Positions 7,053 to 14,736 are shown, counted from the first letter of the stretch. The stretch is 17,266 bases of DNA from Candidatus Saccharibacteria bacterium UBA1932 (GCA_002337095.1 DDFI01000013.1:1-17266); one strand, 5' to 3'. Notes: generated by a model not told the origin, from the letters alone. Made by a program: numbers and translations.

Positions 7053-8036
7053 TTATTCGCGATCAAGCCGCACATCTGTTTCGTCGGTAATCTCCTGGCC
7101 AATAATAGCCTCAAACAAATCCTCAACAGTGACGATGCCGACAATCCGCTCGGCCTTCTGGACCGGCAACAGGTGGGCGTGACGGGCCGAGAATTGCCGC
7201 AGCAGTGTATCAAGCGCCATGCGCGATCCCACCGCTCGGGTTGGATACAGCCTAAAATGCCGCACCGGCACCGGCTTTTCGTCAAAATCAATATCGACCA
7301 TATCTTTCATCAACAATACGCCGCGACAATGCCGCAGCTTATAATCAAACACTGGCACGCGACTATAGCCACGCGCCGTGATATCGTCCACCGTCGCCGC
7401 ATCGAGGACGGAATCCTCGTCTAGCCAGTAGACATGCGCGATTGGCTGCATGATATCCTCTACCCGCCTCTCGCTCAGCTGCAGCGCGCCCTGGATAATG
7501 TCAACCTCGTCCTCGTCTAGCTCGCTGGCCTCGCCGATGCGATGCTCGGCGATAATCAAGCCCAGCTCGTGGCGACTGTGCAAATGCTGCTGCTCATCGC
7601 ACCCAATAATTCGATCGAGCAACAGCTGCAGCGGCTTCGACAGTGGATACGTCACAATAATAATCAGCCGCAAAAACCACGACAATCGCGCCACGGCCAC
7701 CAGCGCTTGCTTGGCGAACAGCGCCTGTGGCAGTACTTCGCCAAAAATCACAATCAAGATAGTGCTCAGCGCTCCTGCAATCAAGCCATTAAAATGCGGC
7801 TCTAGCACCAATGAACTACTAGAGATCGCCGCCACATTGCCAAGCAAAATCGCCGCCAGCGTCAGGTGACTATTGCGCCTAAATGGCAACGCCTGTCGCG
7901 CCATATCATTGCCCAGCCGAGCCTTGCGCTCCAGATCTGCCACACTGAGCGACATCACCGCAATGTTCAGCCCCGAGAACATCGCCGAGAGTCCTACGAA
8001 TATCCCAACCTCTGCTACTAGCGTTATCGCATCCAT
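7053..8036 (-). CDS. CNNM/CorC-type transporter-like protein (DUF21 plus CBS pair)
   Basis: This 327-residue protein has an N-terminal CNNM (DUF21) membrane domain with helices near residues 3-28, 57-78, 83-104 and 111-138, including the conserved GEVLPQALF (99-107). A cytosolic CBS-domain pair follows (about 190-315), starting at RRVEDIMQP and ending with the typical GIVTVEDLFEAIIGQEITDE. The family is linked to Mg2+ or other divalent-metal efflux. The protein stops right after the CBS pair, so the C-terminal CorC/HlyC domain of many relatives is missing. I start it at MDAIT, because an extended -10 (TGC TATACT) lies inside a 14-codon longer reading and ends 10 nt before this ATG. It is divergent from the C39-like gene. 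Confidence 0.92.
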   Translation of the reverse strand: MDAITLVAEVGIFVGLSAMFSGLNIAVMSLSVADLERKARLGNDMARQALPFRRNSHLTLAAILLGNVAAISSSSLVLEPHFNGLIAGALSTILIVIFGEVLPQALFAKQALVAVARLSWFLRLIIIVTYPLSKPLQLLLDRIIGCDEQQHLHSRHELGLIIAEHRIGEASELDEDEVDIIQGALQLSERRVEDIMQPIAHVYWLDEDSVLDAATVDDITARGYSRVPVFDYKLRHCRGVLLMKDMVDIDFDEKPVPVRHFRLYPTRAVGSRMALDTLLRQFSARHAHLLPVQKAERIVGIVTVEDLFEAIIGQEITDETDVRLDRE

Positions 8037-8046
8037 ATACCGATGT

Positions 8047-8055
8047 AGTATAGCA
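8047..8055 (-). promoter_or_regulatory. Near-leaderless promoter of the CNNM gene
   Basis: Minus strand TGC TATACT extended -10 (-10 at 8047-8052), 10 nt before the ATG at 8036. No Shine-Dalgarno is present. Confidence 0.6.
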
Positions 8056-8121
8056 AATGTGCTGGTTATTTTCATCATAAATTATTGAAACTTTTGGGCC
8101 CCTACCTAGGTATATAAAGAT

Positions 8122-8151
8122 ATGACAGACTCACCCATCAGCTGGTATACT
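8122..8151 (+). promoter_or_regulatory. Promoter of the Ig/C39-like gene
   Basis: -35 ATGACA (8122-8127), 18-nt spacer ending in TGG, -10 TATACT (8146-8151), and 15 nt to the ATG at 8167. The -35 overlaps the upstream in-frame ATG at 8122, arguing against that start. Confidence 0.6.
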
Positions 8152-8166
8152 AGGTCTATTGCCCTC

Positions 8167-10041
8167 ATGAATACACAAACACCTCGTGCAATCTATTCGC
8201 GCCTGATTGCGCTGGCGCGCCGCTCACCACGCAAGACGATATTCGTCATGAGTGACGGGTTACTGCTAGCACTGGTGATTGTGGGGCTGCTCAAAACCGC
8301 CGCACCCCTGCACCTGCAATATCAGGCCGCCAACCAGGCCGTTGCCAAGCCCTTTACGCTACGCCTGGGGCAATATATCAAGGGGGTGAACCTCGATCAA
8401 ATTACTATTTCGCCAGCTGTGGCCGGCTCGTGGCAGCTGCAGCGTGGGGGCATTATTACCCCAGATCAGTTGGTATTTACGCCGCGTAGCTTTTTTGCAG
8501 TCAACACCACCTATCACGTCACCCTGCCGAGCATCGACCGCTATGTGCTTGGTGAGCGCAGCGTTCCACCGGTGCAGTTTAGCACCGAGGCCGCCCCTGC
8601 GCTGCTTGGCAGTGGGCTTGGCGGATTGGCCGACGGTGCCACGATCGCCGCCGATACCACATTCGTAGCAAACTTTTCGGCACCAAATAACGAGCTGCGC
8701 CACCTTGTACTCCGCAGCGACCCTGCGCTCGATTTCACCGCCGCTAGCGACCAAGATATGACCTTCCGCTGGAAGCCCACCACTCTCCTCCCTCAGGGTA
8801 CGACCCTGAGTATTGAGCTATTCGACGACAAAAATGCCGAGAGCCTGCTGCGACGCTCGCTCAAGATCGCCGATGAGCCAACGGTCACTTCACCGACTAG
8901 CCGCGATCATATGGGCCAGCACGACAGCCTAAGTCTCACCTTTAGCCAGCCGATCGACCCCGCCAGCGACAAGCTAATTAGCATCGATACAGAGGGTAGC
9001 GGAACCTGGAAATCACCCACCGAATATGTGTTCACTCCCAAATCGCTCGAGGCTGGCCGCACCTATCACTACACCGTAAAATCCGGTCTACGCAGCCAAG
9101 CTGGCGGCATTCTCACTACCGATCAAACCGGCAGTTTTGCAACAACCGGCGCCGTGCGAGTGGTGAGCGCCGCGCCGCGCGGTAGCGGCCTGGCGCAACA
9201 CCGCCAAGTTGTCAGCTTTACCTTTGACCAGCCGGTCGATCACGCCTCGGCCCAAGCGCGATTTAGCATCTCGAGCGGCACCATCACAGGCTTCACCTGG
9301 CAAGGCAACACCATGCAGGCCACCGTGAGCGATCTAGGATTTCAGCGCACCATTACGATGCGGGTTGAGGCAGGTGTTGCAAATGCGGGGTTTGGACTGC
9401 CAAGTAATGATTTTTATACCCACAGCTTCACCACCGAGGTGCGTAGTGTGCGCCTAGCCGTGCCCAGTTATCGGCAGCAGCATTCGGGCACCTGCGCGGC
9501 CGCTAGCCTACGCATGGCGCTTGGCTACCGCGGTATCGGCAGTGACGAAATGGGCCTGGTCGGTGCCATGGGTTATGCGCCGCGCGACATCGACCGCAGC
9601 ACCGACCCGCCAACTTGGGATGACCCTAGCCAAATGTTCGTTGGCTCGGTCGACGGCTCGATCGCCGCCGGCACTGGCGCCGGGCCAGATGCCGCACCAA
9701 TCGCCAAAGCCGCCCGTGCCTACGGCCGCAGCGCCCAAAACTTCACCGGCGCCGACCCTGGCTGGATCGCCGAGCAACTCTATGCCGGCAACCCCGTGCT
9801 GATGTTTGGGTCGTTCCGCGCCACCGGCACGACCAGTTGGCGTACGCCATCGGGCGGTACCGCCATCATGAATCTCACTGGCCATGTCACAGTGGTCGTT
9901 GGGGTTCAGGGCGAGCCTTCTGCGCCATTAGGATTCTGGGTCAATGACCCACTCGTCGGCAGTACGCAGTACTGGTCGGCCAGTTCGGTCGCCGCCAACA
10001 TCGCCCGCGACCCCTACCGCCAAGCTGTGGTGGTATATTAG
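8167..10041 (+). CDS. Membrane-anchored Ig-like protein with C39-like cysteine peptidase domain
   Basis: This protein has 624 residues from the chosen start. A basic N-terminus leads into one membrane helix (about 25-42), then a long extracellular part. Three or four Ig-like domains of the Big_5/SbsA type follow (about 50-430), each with the typical DxLTFTP or VSFTFDQPVD strand patterns. The C-terminal domain (about 433-624) is a C39-like peptidase: Cys443 in HSGTCAAAS, His573 in GHVTVVVGV, and N593-D594 in FWVNDPLVGS, so the catalytic triad looks intact. Such domains cleave peptides, often at Gly-Gly sites, but no partner transporter or leader peptide is nearby. A longer start at 8122 is possible. 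A hairpin terminator follows directly. Confidence 0.88.
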   Translation: MNTQTPRAIYSRLIALARRSPRKTIFVMSDGLLLALVIVGLLKTAAPLHLQYQAANQAVAKPFTLRLGQYIKGVNLDQITISPAVAGSWQLQRGGIITPDQLVFTPRSFFAVNTTYHVTLPSIDRYVLGERSVPPVQFSTEAAPALLGSGLGGLADGATIAADTTFVANFSAPNNELRHLVLRSDPALDFTAASDQDMTFRWKPTTLLPQGTTLSIELFDDKNAESLLRRSLKIADEPTVTSPTSRDHMGQHDSLSLTFSQPIDPASDKLISIDTEGSGTWKSPTEYVFTPKSLEAGRTYHYTVKSGLRSQAGGILTTDQTGSFATTGAVRVVSAAPRGSGLAQHRQVVSFTFDQPVDHASAQARFSISSGTITGFTWQGNTMQATVSDLGFQRTITMRVEAGVANAGFGLPSNDFYTHSFTTEVRSVRLAVPSYRQQHSGTCAAASLRMALGYRGIGSDEMGLVGAMGYAPRDIDRSTDPPTWDDPSQMFVGSVDGSIAAGTGAGPDAAPIAKAARAYGRSAQNFTGADPGWIAEQLYAGNPVLMFGSFRATGTTSWRTPSGGTAIMNLTGHVTVVVGVQGEPSAPLGFWVNDPLVGSTQYWSASSVAANIARDPYRQAVVVY

Positions 10042-10045
10042 CAGA

Positions 10046-10068
10046 AACACCGCGATTATCGCGGTGTT
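10046..10068. terminator. Bidirectional hairpin terminator
   Basis: Perfect 10-bp stem AACACCGCGA / TCGCGGTGTT with a TTA loop, directly after the C39-like stop and before the convergent acidic-protein stop. The T-run is poor. Confidence 0.75.
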
Positions 10069-10089
10069 CTCTACGGTTATATATCCTGG

Positions 10090-10527
10090 CTATTCTTCGT
10101 CATCGAGCATAAATCCGCCAAGGTCTTCGACGCTGATCCCACCCTCGGGTATCTTTGGCGCGCCAGATACCTGGCCTAGTACACCAGTCGGTGCGGCATC
10201 GAATTTTTGGGCTGCCTGCGCCACTGCGGCGTCTTCGTTGGCTTTTTGCTCGGCTGCAGCGGCATCGGCTGGTGAATCGGGCACCTTAGCAGTGTATTCA
10301 TTGCCACGAGCCTCGGTATCTTGTAGCTTGCCGGCATCGTGCGCTCGCTTCAGGCCGTTGCCGACCGTTTCGACGTCAGCTAATTCGTCGAGATGAAGCC
10401 GCGTAAAGTCGTGATTGATTTTGATCTGCTCGTACATATCCAGCGGATTCGTTAGACGATCAGGGTGATTAGGAATCTCTTCAACATAAATCCCTGGGTT
10501 GGGTGTGCGTTTTGCTGGTTTTTCCAT
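10090..10527 (-). CDS. Small acidic, probably disordered protein of unknown function
   Basis: This 145-residue protein is not recognised. The N-terminal half carries a Pro-rich motif (KRTPNPGIYVEEIPNHPDR) and a charged helix-forming stretch (about 31-75). The second half is Ala-, Asp- and Glu-rich (ADAAAAEQKANEDAAVAQAA) and ends in an acidic tail, GGFMLDDEE. No membrane segment or signal peptide is present. The start is fixed by a perfect consensus promoter whose TATAAT ends 6 nt before this ATG; a 26-codon longer reading would contain that promoter. It is divergent from the glycosidase-like gene, and the two promoters overlap at their -35 boxes. The strong promoter suggests an abundant protein. 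Confidence 0.75.
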   Translation of the reverse strand: MEKPAKRTPNPGIYVEEIPNHPDRLTNPLDMYEQIKINHDFTRLHLDELADVETVGNGLKRAHDAGKLQDTEARGNEYTAKVPDSPADAAAAEQKANEDAAVAQAAQKFDAAPTGVLGQVSGAPKIPEGGISVEDLGGFMLDDEE

Positions 10528-10533
10528 ACTTTC

Positions 10534-10562
10534 ATTATAGCACTTATGGTTGTTTTTGTCAA
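10534..10562 (-). promoter_or_regulatory. Perfect consensus sigma70-type leaderless promoter
   Basis: TTGACA (10557-10562), 17-nt spacer ending in TGC, TATAAT (10534-10539), then 6 nt to the ATG. This is the best promoter in the window: both hexamers are perfect and the -10 is extended. Confidence 0.9.
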
Positions 10563-10585
10563 ATATACCCCTGGTGTGGCATAAT
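10556..10585 (+). promoter_or_regulatory. Leaderless promoter sharing its -35 with the divergent gene
   Basis: -35 TTGTCA (10556-10561), 18-nt spacer ending in TGG, -10 CATAAT (10580-10585), then 6 nt to the ATG at 10592. The -35 overlaps the opposite-strand TTGACA by 5 bp. Confidence 0.7.
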
Positions 10586-10591
10586 AGAGCC

Positions 10592-11707
10592 ATGAACTTC
10601 ATCAAGCGACGCCGCTACGCTGCCCCGTGGCGACAGGCGTGGGAGCTGCTGCGCTATCGGTATTTTCGCCGCTATGTGCGCATCGAGGGTGATGCGCGCC
10701 AAATCTGCCACCAAACAGTTGTGGGCTGCTGGAACGGCGTGTTCTATGCAACCAGCATGGGGAATTTTAATTATTTTTGGATTAGGGATTTTGCCGCGGT
10801 AGTAAAGTCGCTGCGGGCGCTTGGCCAGGTAGAGCGAGTCCAGGCGACGCTACGCTGGGCGCTCACCCACTACATTACGCACGACGCAGTGACACTGTGT
10901 ATTACGCCGACTGGGCGGCTGTTTGATGCGCCGACGCGCGGCGTCGACACGCTGCCGTCGCTGCTGCACTGTTTGTGGTCGGCAAAATATCAGCTGGATG
11001 GTATTGAGCGGGAATTCCTTAACCGCAAGCTGGCGGAGTTTGCCGAGGATTTTATCGAGCCCGACACCGGCATGCTGCGCCCACATATCGACGCGGCCGA
11101 GCTACGCGACGGTGTACTCTATGATCGCAGCGCCTATGCCGTGGCGATGGTAGAACGAATGGCCTGGGCGGCGGAACATTTAGGGCTGCAGTATGGATTT
11201 AGCCATCGCATCTACCGCGACGAGCTGCTGACTCATTATTGGAATGGCCAGTATTTTAATGCAGACTACACCAACACGGCGTTTAGCGCCGAGTGCGCGC
11301 TCGTGCCGTTTATCATGAGGTCGGTAGAGGACGCCGACAAGCTCAACCTGACGCTCGATTATATCCGCGACCACCAATTGGCGCTACCGGTGGCGCTGCG
11401 CTACACCGATACGCCGCGGCGTTTTCGCTACCGGTGGTGGGCCACGACGGTGATGCGCAACTACGCCGGCGACACCATTTGGACATGGCACGGCGCATAT
11501 TATTTGCGGCTGCTGTGGGGCCAGGGTCGGCCCGAGGCGACGGCGCGCGAAGCAGATTTTGCGGCGATGCTCGAGCGCTATCATACATTCCCCGAGCTAC
11601 TACACCCCGACGGGCGACTGTATGATTCTTTGGTGTACAAGAGCTCCGAGGGTATGATTTGGGCGGCAATATACTTAACACTCGAAAAATACCGCTCTCG
11701 CTCGTAG
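10592..11707 (+). CDS. (alpha/alpha)6-barrel glycosidase-like protein
   Basis: This 371-residue protein is related to glycogen-debranching, GH15 and other six-hairpin glycosidases. Family-like signatures are NYFWIRDFAAVVKSL (60-74, R65-D66), the RGVDTLPSLLHCLW stretch (116-129), ELRDGVLYDRSAYAVAMVER (170-189), and the late core YAGDTIWTWHGAYYLRLLW (291-309) followed by TFPELL. The substrate is unknown. The N-terminus is basic (MNFIKRRRY) with no signal peptide, so it looks cytoplasmic. The start, 14 codons into the longest ORF, is set by a -10 box 6 nt upstream. It is clearly homologous in its C-terminal half to the gene at 14933-16381. The beta-helix gene follows after 55 nt with its own promoter. 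Confidence 0.75.
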   Translation: MNFIKRRRYAAPWRQAWELLRYRYFRRYVRIEGDARQICHQTVVGCWNGVFYATSMGNFNYFWIRDFAAVVKSLRALGQVERVQATLRWALTHYITHDAVTLCITPTGRLFDAPTRGVDTLPSLLHCLWSAKYQLDGIEREFLNRKLAEFAEDFIEPDTGMLRPHIDAAELRDGVLYDRSAYAVAMVERMAWAAEHLGLQYGFSHRIYRDELLTHYWNGQYFNADYTNTAFSAECALVPFIMRSVEDADKLNLTLDYIRDHQLALPVALRYTDTPRRFRYRWWATTVMRNYAGDTIWTWHGAYYLRLLWGQGRPEATAREADFAAMLERYHTFPELLHPDGRLYDSLVYKSSEGMIWAAIYLTLEKYRSRS

Positions 11708-11727
11708 AGGCTATGCGCTATGGTGAA

Positions 11728-11756
11728 TTGTTATTGTCTACGCCAAGCATTATACT
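11728..11756 (+). promoter_or_regulatory. Leaderless promoter of the beta-helix gene
   Basis: -35 TTGTTA (11728-11733), 17-nt spacer, -10 TATACT (11751-11756), and 6 nt to the ATG at 11763. No Shine-Dalgarno. Confidence 0.7.
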
Positions 11757-11762
11757 TATGGT

Positions 11763-12551
11763 ATGACATCTGGTAGGCGGCGGCTACAACGCATGATTCG
11801 CACTAGTGCACCCCCCAGCGCTGCCAGCACCGGCATCCCCGCTGGCAAATCACTCGTGCCAAGCGGTTCGTTGACGGTCACGGTACCAGGTACTGTAATT
11901 GATGGTCTTGATGTTTCTGGCCAAATTAACGTCCGGGCGAATAACGTAACGATCAAGAACACGCGCGTTATAACGGGTGGCTACTATGGCATCGATCTTG
12001 GCTACGGTGCGACCGGCGTGACAGTATCGCACTGCGAGATTACTGCAAGTGCGACGCACTATACAGGTGTAAAGGGCGGCGGCTTCACTATGGATAACTG
12101 CTATATACATGGGTTCGAGAATGCCATTACCCTCACCGACGGCAATACTATTGTCACAAGCTGCTTCATCGAAAAAATGGATGGGGTGGGCAGCCCTCAT
12201 TATGACGGCATCGAGATATATGCCGGCAATAACTACGAGATACGCAACAATGCTATCCGTTTGACCGACACAAATGGTAATTGGCTAAACGACACCGGTG
12301 CTATCAATATCACTCCCACGTGGAGCAATATCAGCGATGTGATCATCGATGGCAACTGGCTCGGCGGGGGGTCATATACGCTTAATCTAGATGAGCAAGG
12401 CGGCTACACTCTCACAAACCTGACGGTCACCAACAATCGCTGGTACGGGAGTGCTCCTGCCGGCCACGCCGCATACGGCCCAATACGCGCCGGCAACCTC
12501 ATCACCACTGCGGCTCACAACACCTGGCACGATACCGGGCAACCCATCTAA
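11763..12551 (+). CDS. Right-handed parallel beta-helix (pectate-lyase-like) protein
   Basis: This 262-residue protein consists almost wholly of short strand-turn repeats rich in Asn, Ile, Val and Gly, such as INVRANNVTIKNTRVI (55-70), YGIDLGYGATGVTVSHCEI (75-93), NAITLTDGNTIVTSCFIEK (120-138), HYDGIEIYAGNNYEIRNNAI (146-165) and GAINITPTWSNISDVIIDGN (179-198). This is the right-handed beta-helix fold of pectate lyases and phage tailspikes. The HYDGIEI block resembles HxDGI motifs seen in similar bacterial proteins. The N-terminus (about 1-35) is basic and Ser/Pro/Ala-rich without a hydrophobic core, so no standard signal peptide. Catalytic activity cannot be shown; polysaccharide binding or cleavage is inference. 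Confidence 0.85.
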   Translation: MTSGRRRLQRMIRTSAPPSAASTGIPAGKSLVPSGSLTVTVPGTVIDGLDVSGQINVRANNVTIKNTRVITGGYYGIDLGYGATGVTVSHCEITASATHYTGVKGGGFTMDNCYIHGFENAITLTDGNTIVTSCFIEKMDGVGSPHYDGIEIYAGNNYEIRNNAIRLTDTNGNWLNDTGAINITPTWSNISDVIIDGNWLGGGSYTLNLDEQGGYTLTNLTVTNNRWYGSAPAGHAAYGPIRAGNLITTAAHNTWHDTGQPI

Positions 12552-12724
12552 TAAGCTTAGAGGCTCGCCCCTGAAAGGTGTTGATCTTTATCCGTCTACA
12601 TCACAGAAAAATTCCAATCCACCCGCACCGCGGTTGTAAATGCGGTAATAGATGAGACCACAAAGCCCCGCGCCTGTCTAGATTAGCGCGGGGCTCATCA
12701 CATTTTTGAATTTATTCAGCGAGA
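12552..12724. other. Intergenic region between convergent genes
   Basis: These 173 nt lie between the beta-helix stop and the dnaK stop. They hold the dnaK-side hairpin (12664-12695) and a weak CCGCA/TGCGG dyad (12623-12645). No further gene is supported. Confidence 0.6.
12664..12695. terminator. Hairpin terminator of dnaK
   Basis: Perfect 10-bp GC-rich stem AGCCCCGCGC / GCGCGGGGCT with a 12-nt loop, followed on the minus strand by TTTG. It ends dnaK and can also serve the convergent beta-helix gene. Confidence 0.8.
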
Positions 12725-14620
12725 TTATTTCTCGTCTTTTTTCTTTTCGTCGACGACTTCGCCTTCGACGGGTTCGTCTTTTTTGTCCGACTCGGCGTCG
12801 GCTGGCGCTTCAGCTTCGCTCGCTTGCTGGTACATCTTGGCACCGATGGGCATGATGGCGTCGTTTAGCGCTTTGACGGCGGCTTCGAGCTCGTCTTTGT
12901 CGGTGGCATCTTTGTGCTTTTCGGCTTCAAGAACGGCGTCTTCGATGACCTTTTTGTCCTCGTCGCTGATCTTGTCTTTGAACTCATCGGGCATTTTCTT
13001 CGCCTGATAAATGGCGTTTTCGAGCTGGTTTTTGGCATCAACCGCTTCACGCTTTTTCTTGTCGTCGTCGGCGTGCATTTCGGCTTCTTTTTGCGCCTTT
13101 TCGATGTCTTCCTTGCTCATGTTGCCAGAGTTTTGGATGGTGATCGACTGCTCTTTGCCGGTGCCTTTATCTTTGGCGGTGACGTTGAGGATACCGTTGG
13201 CATCGATGTTAAACGTCACTTCGATCTGCGGCACGCCGCGTGGCGCCGGTGCGATGCCGTCAAGCACGAAGCGGCCAAGGGATTTGTTGTCCTGGGCAAA
13301 CTCGCGCTCGCCTTGCAGCACATGGATTTCTACCTGCGGCTGATTGTCGGCGGCGGTGCTAAATGTCTCGGATTTGCTGGTCGGCACAGTGGTGTTGCGC
13401 TCGATCAGCTTGGTGCTGACGCCGCCCATCGTCTCGATACCGAGCGAGAGTGGCGTGACGTCGAGCAGCAGCACGTCTTTGACGTCGCCCGCCAGCACGC
13501 CGCCCTGAATGGCAGCACCGACAGCCACGACTTCGTCGGGGTTCACACCTTGCATCGGGTCTTTGCCAAAGAGTTTTTTGACACGCTCAACCACGGCCGG
13601 CATGCGGGTCATACCACCGACAAGCACGATTTCGTTGATGTCAGATTTAGAAAGTTTGGCATCTTTGAGAGCTTTTTCGACCGGGCCATTCAGGCGGTCA
13701 AGCAGCGGCGAGACGAGGTCTTCGAGCTTGGCGCGGGTCAGCTTCACCTCGAAGTGCTTTGGACCATCGGCATCGGCCGTGATAAACGGAATATTGACTT
13801 CGTATTCGGTCGTGGTCGAGAGCTCTTTTTTGGCTTTTTCGGCTTCGTCCTTGAGGCGCTGCATGGCGGCGTTGTCTTTCTTCAGATCGATACCGTCGGT
13901 TTTTTTGAATTCGTCGATAAAGTAATTGACAATCGCGTTGTCGAAATCTTCACCACCAAGGTGCGTGTCACCGTTGGTACTTTTCACCTCGAACACACCG
14001 TCACCCAGCTCGAGTACCGAGACGTCAAAGGTACCGCCACCAAGGTCGAAGACGACGATTTTTTCCTCTTTACCCTTGTCGAGGCCGTAGGCAAGCGCTG
14101 CAGCAGTTGGCTCGTTAATGATGCGCTTGACCTCGAGGCCAGCGATTTTGCCGGCGTCTTTGGTGGCCTGGCGCTGGCTGTCATCAAAGTATGCCGGCAC
14201 GGTGATGACCGCTTCGGTAACTTTTTCGCCCAGGAACGCCTCGGCATCAGCCTTGATCTTGGAAAGAATCATAGCGCTGACTTCTTCTGGCGTGTAATCT
14301 TTGTCGCCCATTTTTACCGCCACGCCGGCGCCTTTTTTGACGATGGCAAATGGCATGATGTCGATGTCTTTTTGGACTTCGGCGCTATCAAATTTGCGAC
14401 CAATCAGACGCTTCACCCCATAAATAGTGTTTTTTGCATTGGTGACGCGCTGGCGCTGAGCCACTTGGCCCACCAGACGCTCGCCGGCTTTGTTGACGGC
14501 CACAACGCTTGGCGTCGTGCGGTTGCCTTCGGCATTAGTAATCACTTCTGGTTTGCCCGCTACGAGATACGCAAACGCGCTGTTGGTCGTACCGAGGTCA
14601 ATTCCGATGATTTTACCCAT
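12725..14620 (-). CDS. dnaK: Chaperone DnaK (Hsp70)
   Basis: This 631-residue full-length Hsp70 is the ATP-driven chaperone that works with DnaJ and GrpE. Its nucleotide-binding domain shows IGIDLGTTNSAFAY at the N-terminus, NEPTAAALAYGLD, VVFDLGGGTFDVSVLELG and GGEDFDNAIV. The substrate-binding domain includes LLLDVTPLSLGIETMGG and the NGILNVTAKDKGTGKE strand. A helical lid and an acidic, Lys-rich disordered tail (EGEVVDEKKKDEK) complete it. The start has AGGAGG 8 nt upstream and a leader of about 80 nt, unlike the leaderless dnaJ. Two CIRCE elements lie upstream, one perfect and over the promoter, implying HrcA control. It stands alone: grpE and dnaJ are not adjacent. Confidence 0.99.
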   Translation of the reverse strand: MGKIIGIDLGTTNSAFAYLVAGKPEVITNAEGNRTTPSVVAVNKAGERLVGQVAQRQRVTNAKNTIYGVKRLIGRKFDSAEVQKDIDIMPFAIVKKGAGVAVKMGDKDYTPEEVSAMILSKIKADAEAFLGEKVTEAVITVPAYFDDSQRQATKDAGKIAGLEVKRIINEPTAAALAYGLDKGKEEKIVVFDLGGGTFDVSVLELGDGVFEVKSTNGDTHLGGEDFDNAIVNYFIDEFKKTDGIDLKKDNAAMQRLKDEAEKAKKELSTTTEYEVNIPFITADADGPKHFEVKLTRAKLEDLVSPLLDRLNGPVEKALKDAKLSKSDINEIVLVGGMTRMPAVVERVKKLFGKDPMQGVNPDEVVAVGAAIQGGVLAGDVKDVLLLDVTPLSLGIETMGGVSTKLIERNTTVPTSKSETFSTAADNQPQVEIHVLQGEREFAQDNKSLGRFVLDGIAPAPRGVPQIEVTFNIDANGILNVTAKDKGTGKEQSITIQNSGNMSKEDIEKAQKEAEMHADDDKKKREAVDAKNQLENAIYQAKKMPDEFKDKISDEDKKVIEDAVLEAEKHKDATDKDELEAAVKALNDAIMPIGAKMYQQASEAEAPADAESDKKDEPVEGEVVDEKKKDEK

Positions 14621-14628
14621 AATTATAT

Positions 14629-14634
14629 CCTCCT
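14629..14634 (-). promoter_or_regulatory. Shine-Dalgarno of dnaK
   Basis: AGGAGG on the minus strand, 8 nt before the dnaK ATG at 14620. Confidence 0.85.
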
Positions 14635-14671
14635 ATGATGTTGCTTGCTTTATCAAATTACTCTATTCATT

Positions 14672-14698
14672 TTAGCACTCTATAGTAGAGACTGCTAG
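14672..14698. promoter_or_regulatory. Second, imperfect CIRCE-like element in the dnaK leader
   Basis: The sequence TTAGCACTC-N9-GACTGCTAG has a perfect left half, exact 9-nt spacing and two mismatches in the right half. It lies just downstream of the predicted dnaK transcription start, so it would be in the 5' leader. Its centre is 47 bp from the perfect CIRCE. Confidence 0.7.
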
Positions 14699-14706
14699 TA
14701 TGTCTT

Positions 14707-14736
14707 ATTGTAGCGTAGTTAGCACTCGCATGTCAA
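14707..14736 (-). promoter_or_regulatory. dnaK promoter
   Basis: Minus strand -35 TTGACA (14731-14736), 18-nt spacer, -10 TACAAT (14707-14712). The -35 is consensus and occupies six of the nine CIRCE spacer positions. Confidence 0.85.

Noticed and set aside
14622..14627. TATAAT one base before the dnaK ATG as a leaderless promoter
   Set aside because: The gap is too short for transcription to include the ATG, and a consensus promoter with CIRCE lies further upstream together with a Shine-Dalgarno.
12914..14638. A 574-codon open frame on the plus strand opposite dnaK
   Set aside because: It is a shadow of the dnaK codon pattern; the translated sequence resembles no family and the minus strand encodes a complete DnaK.
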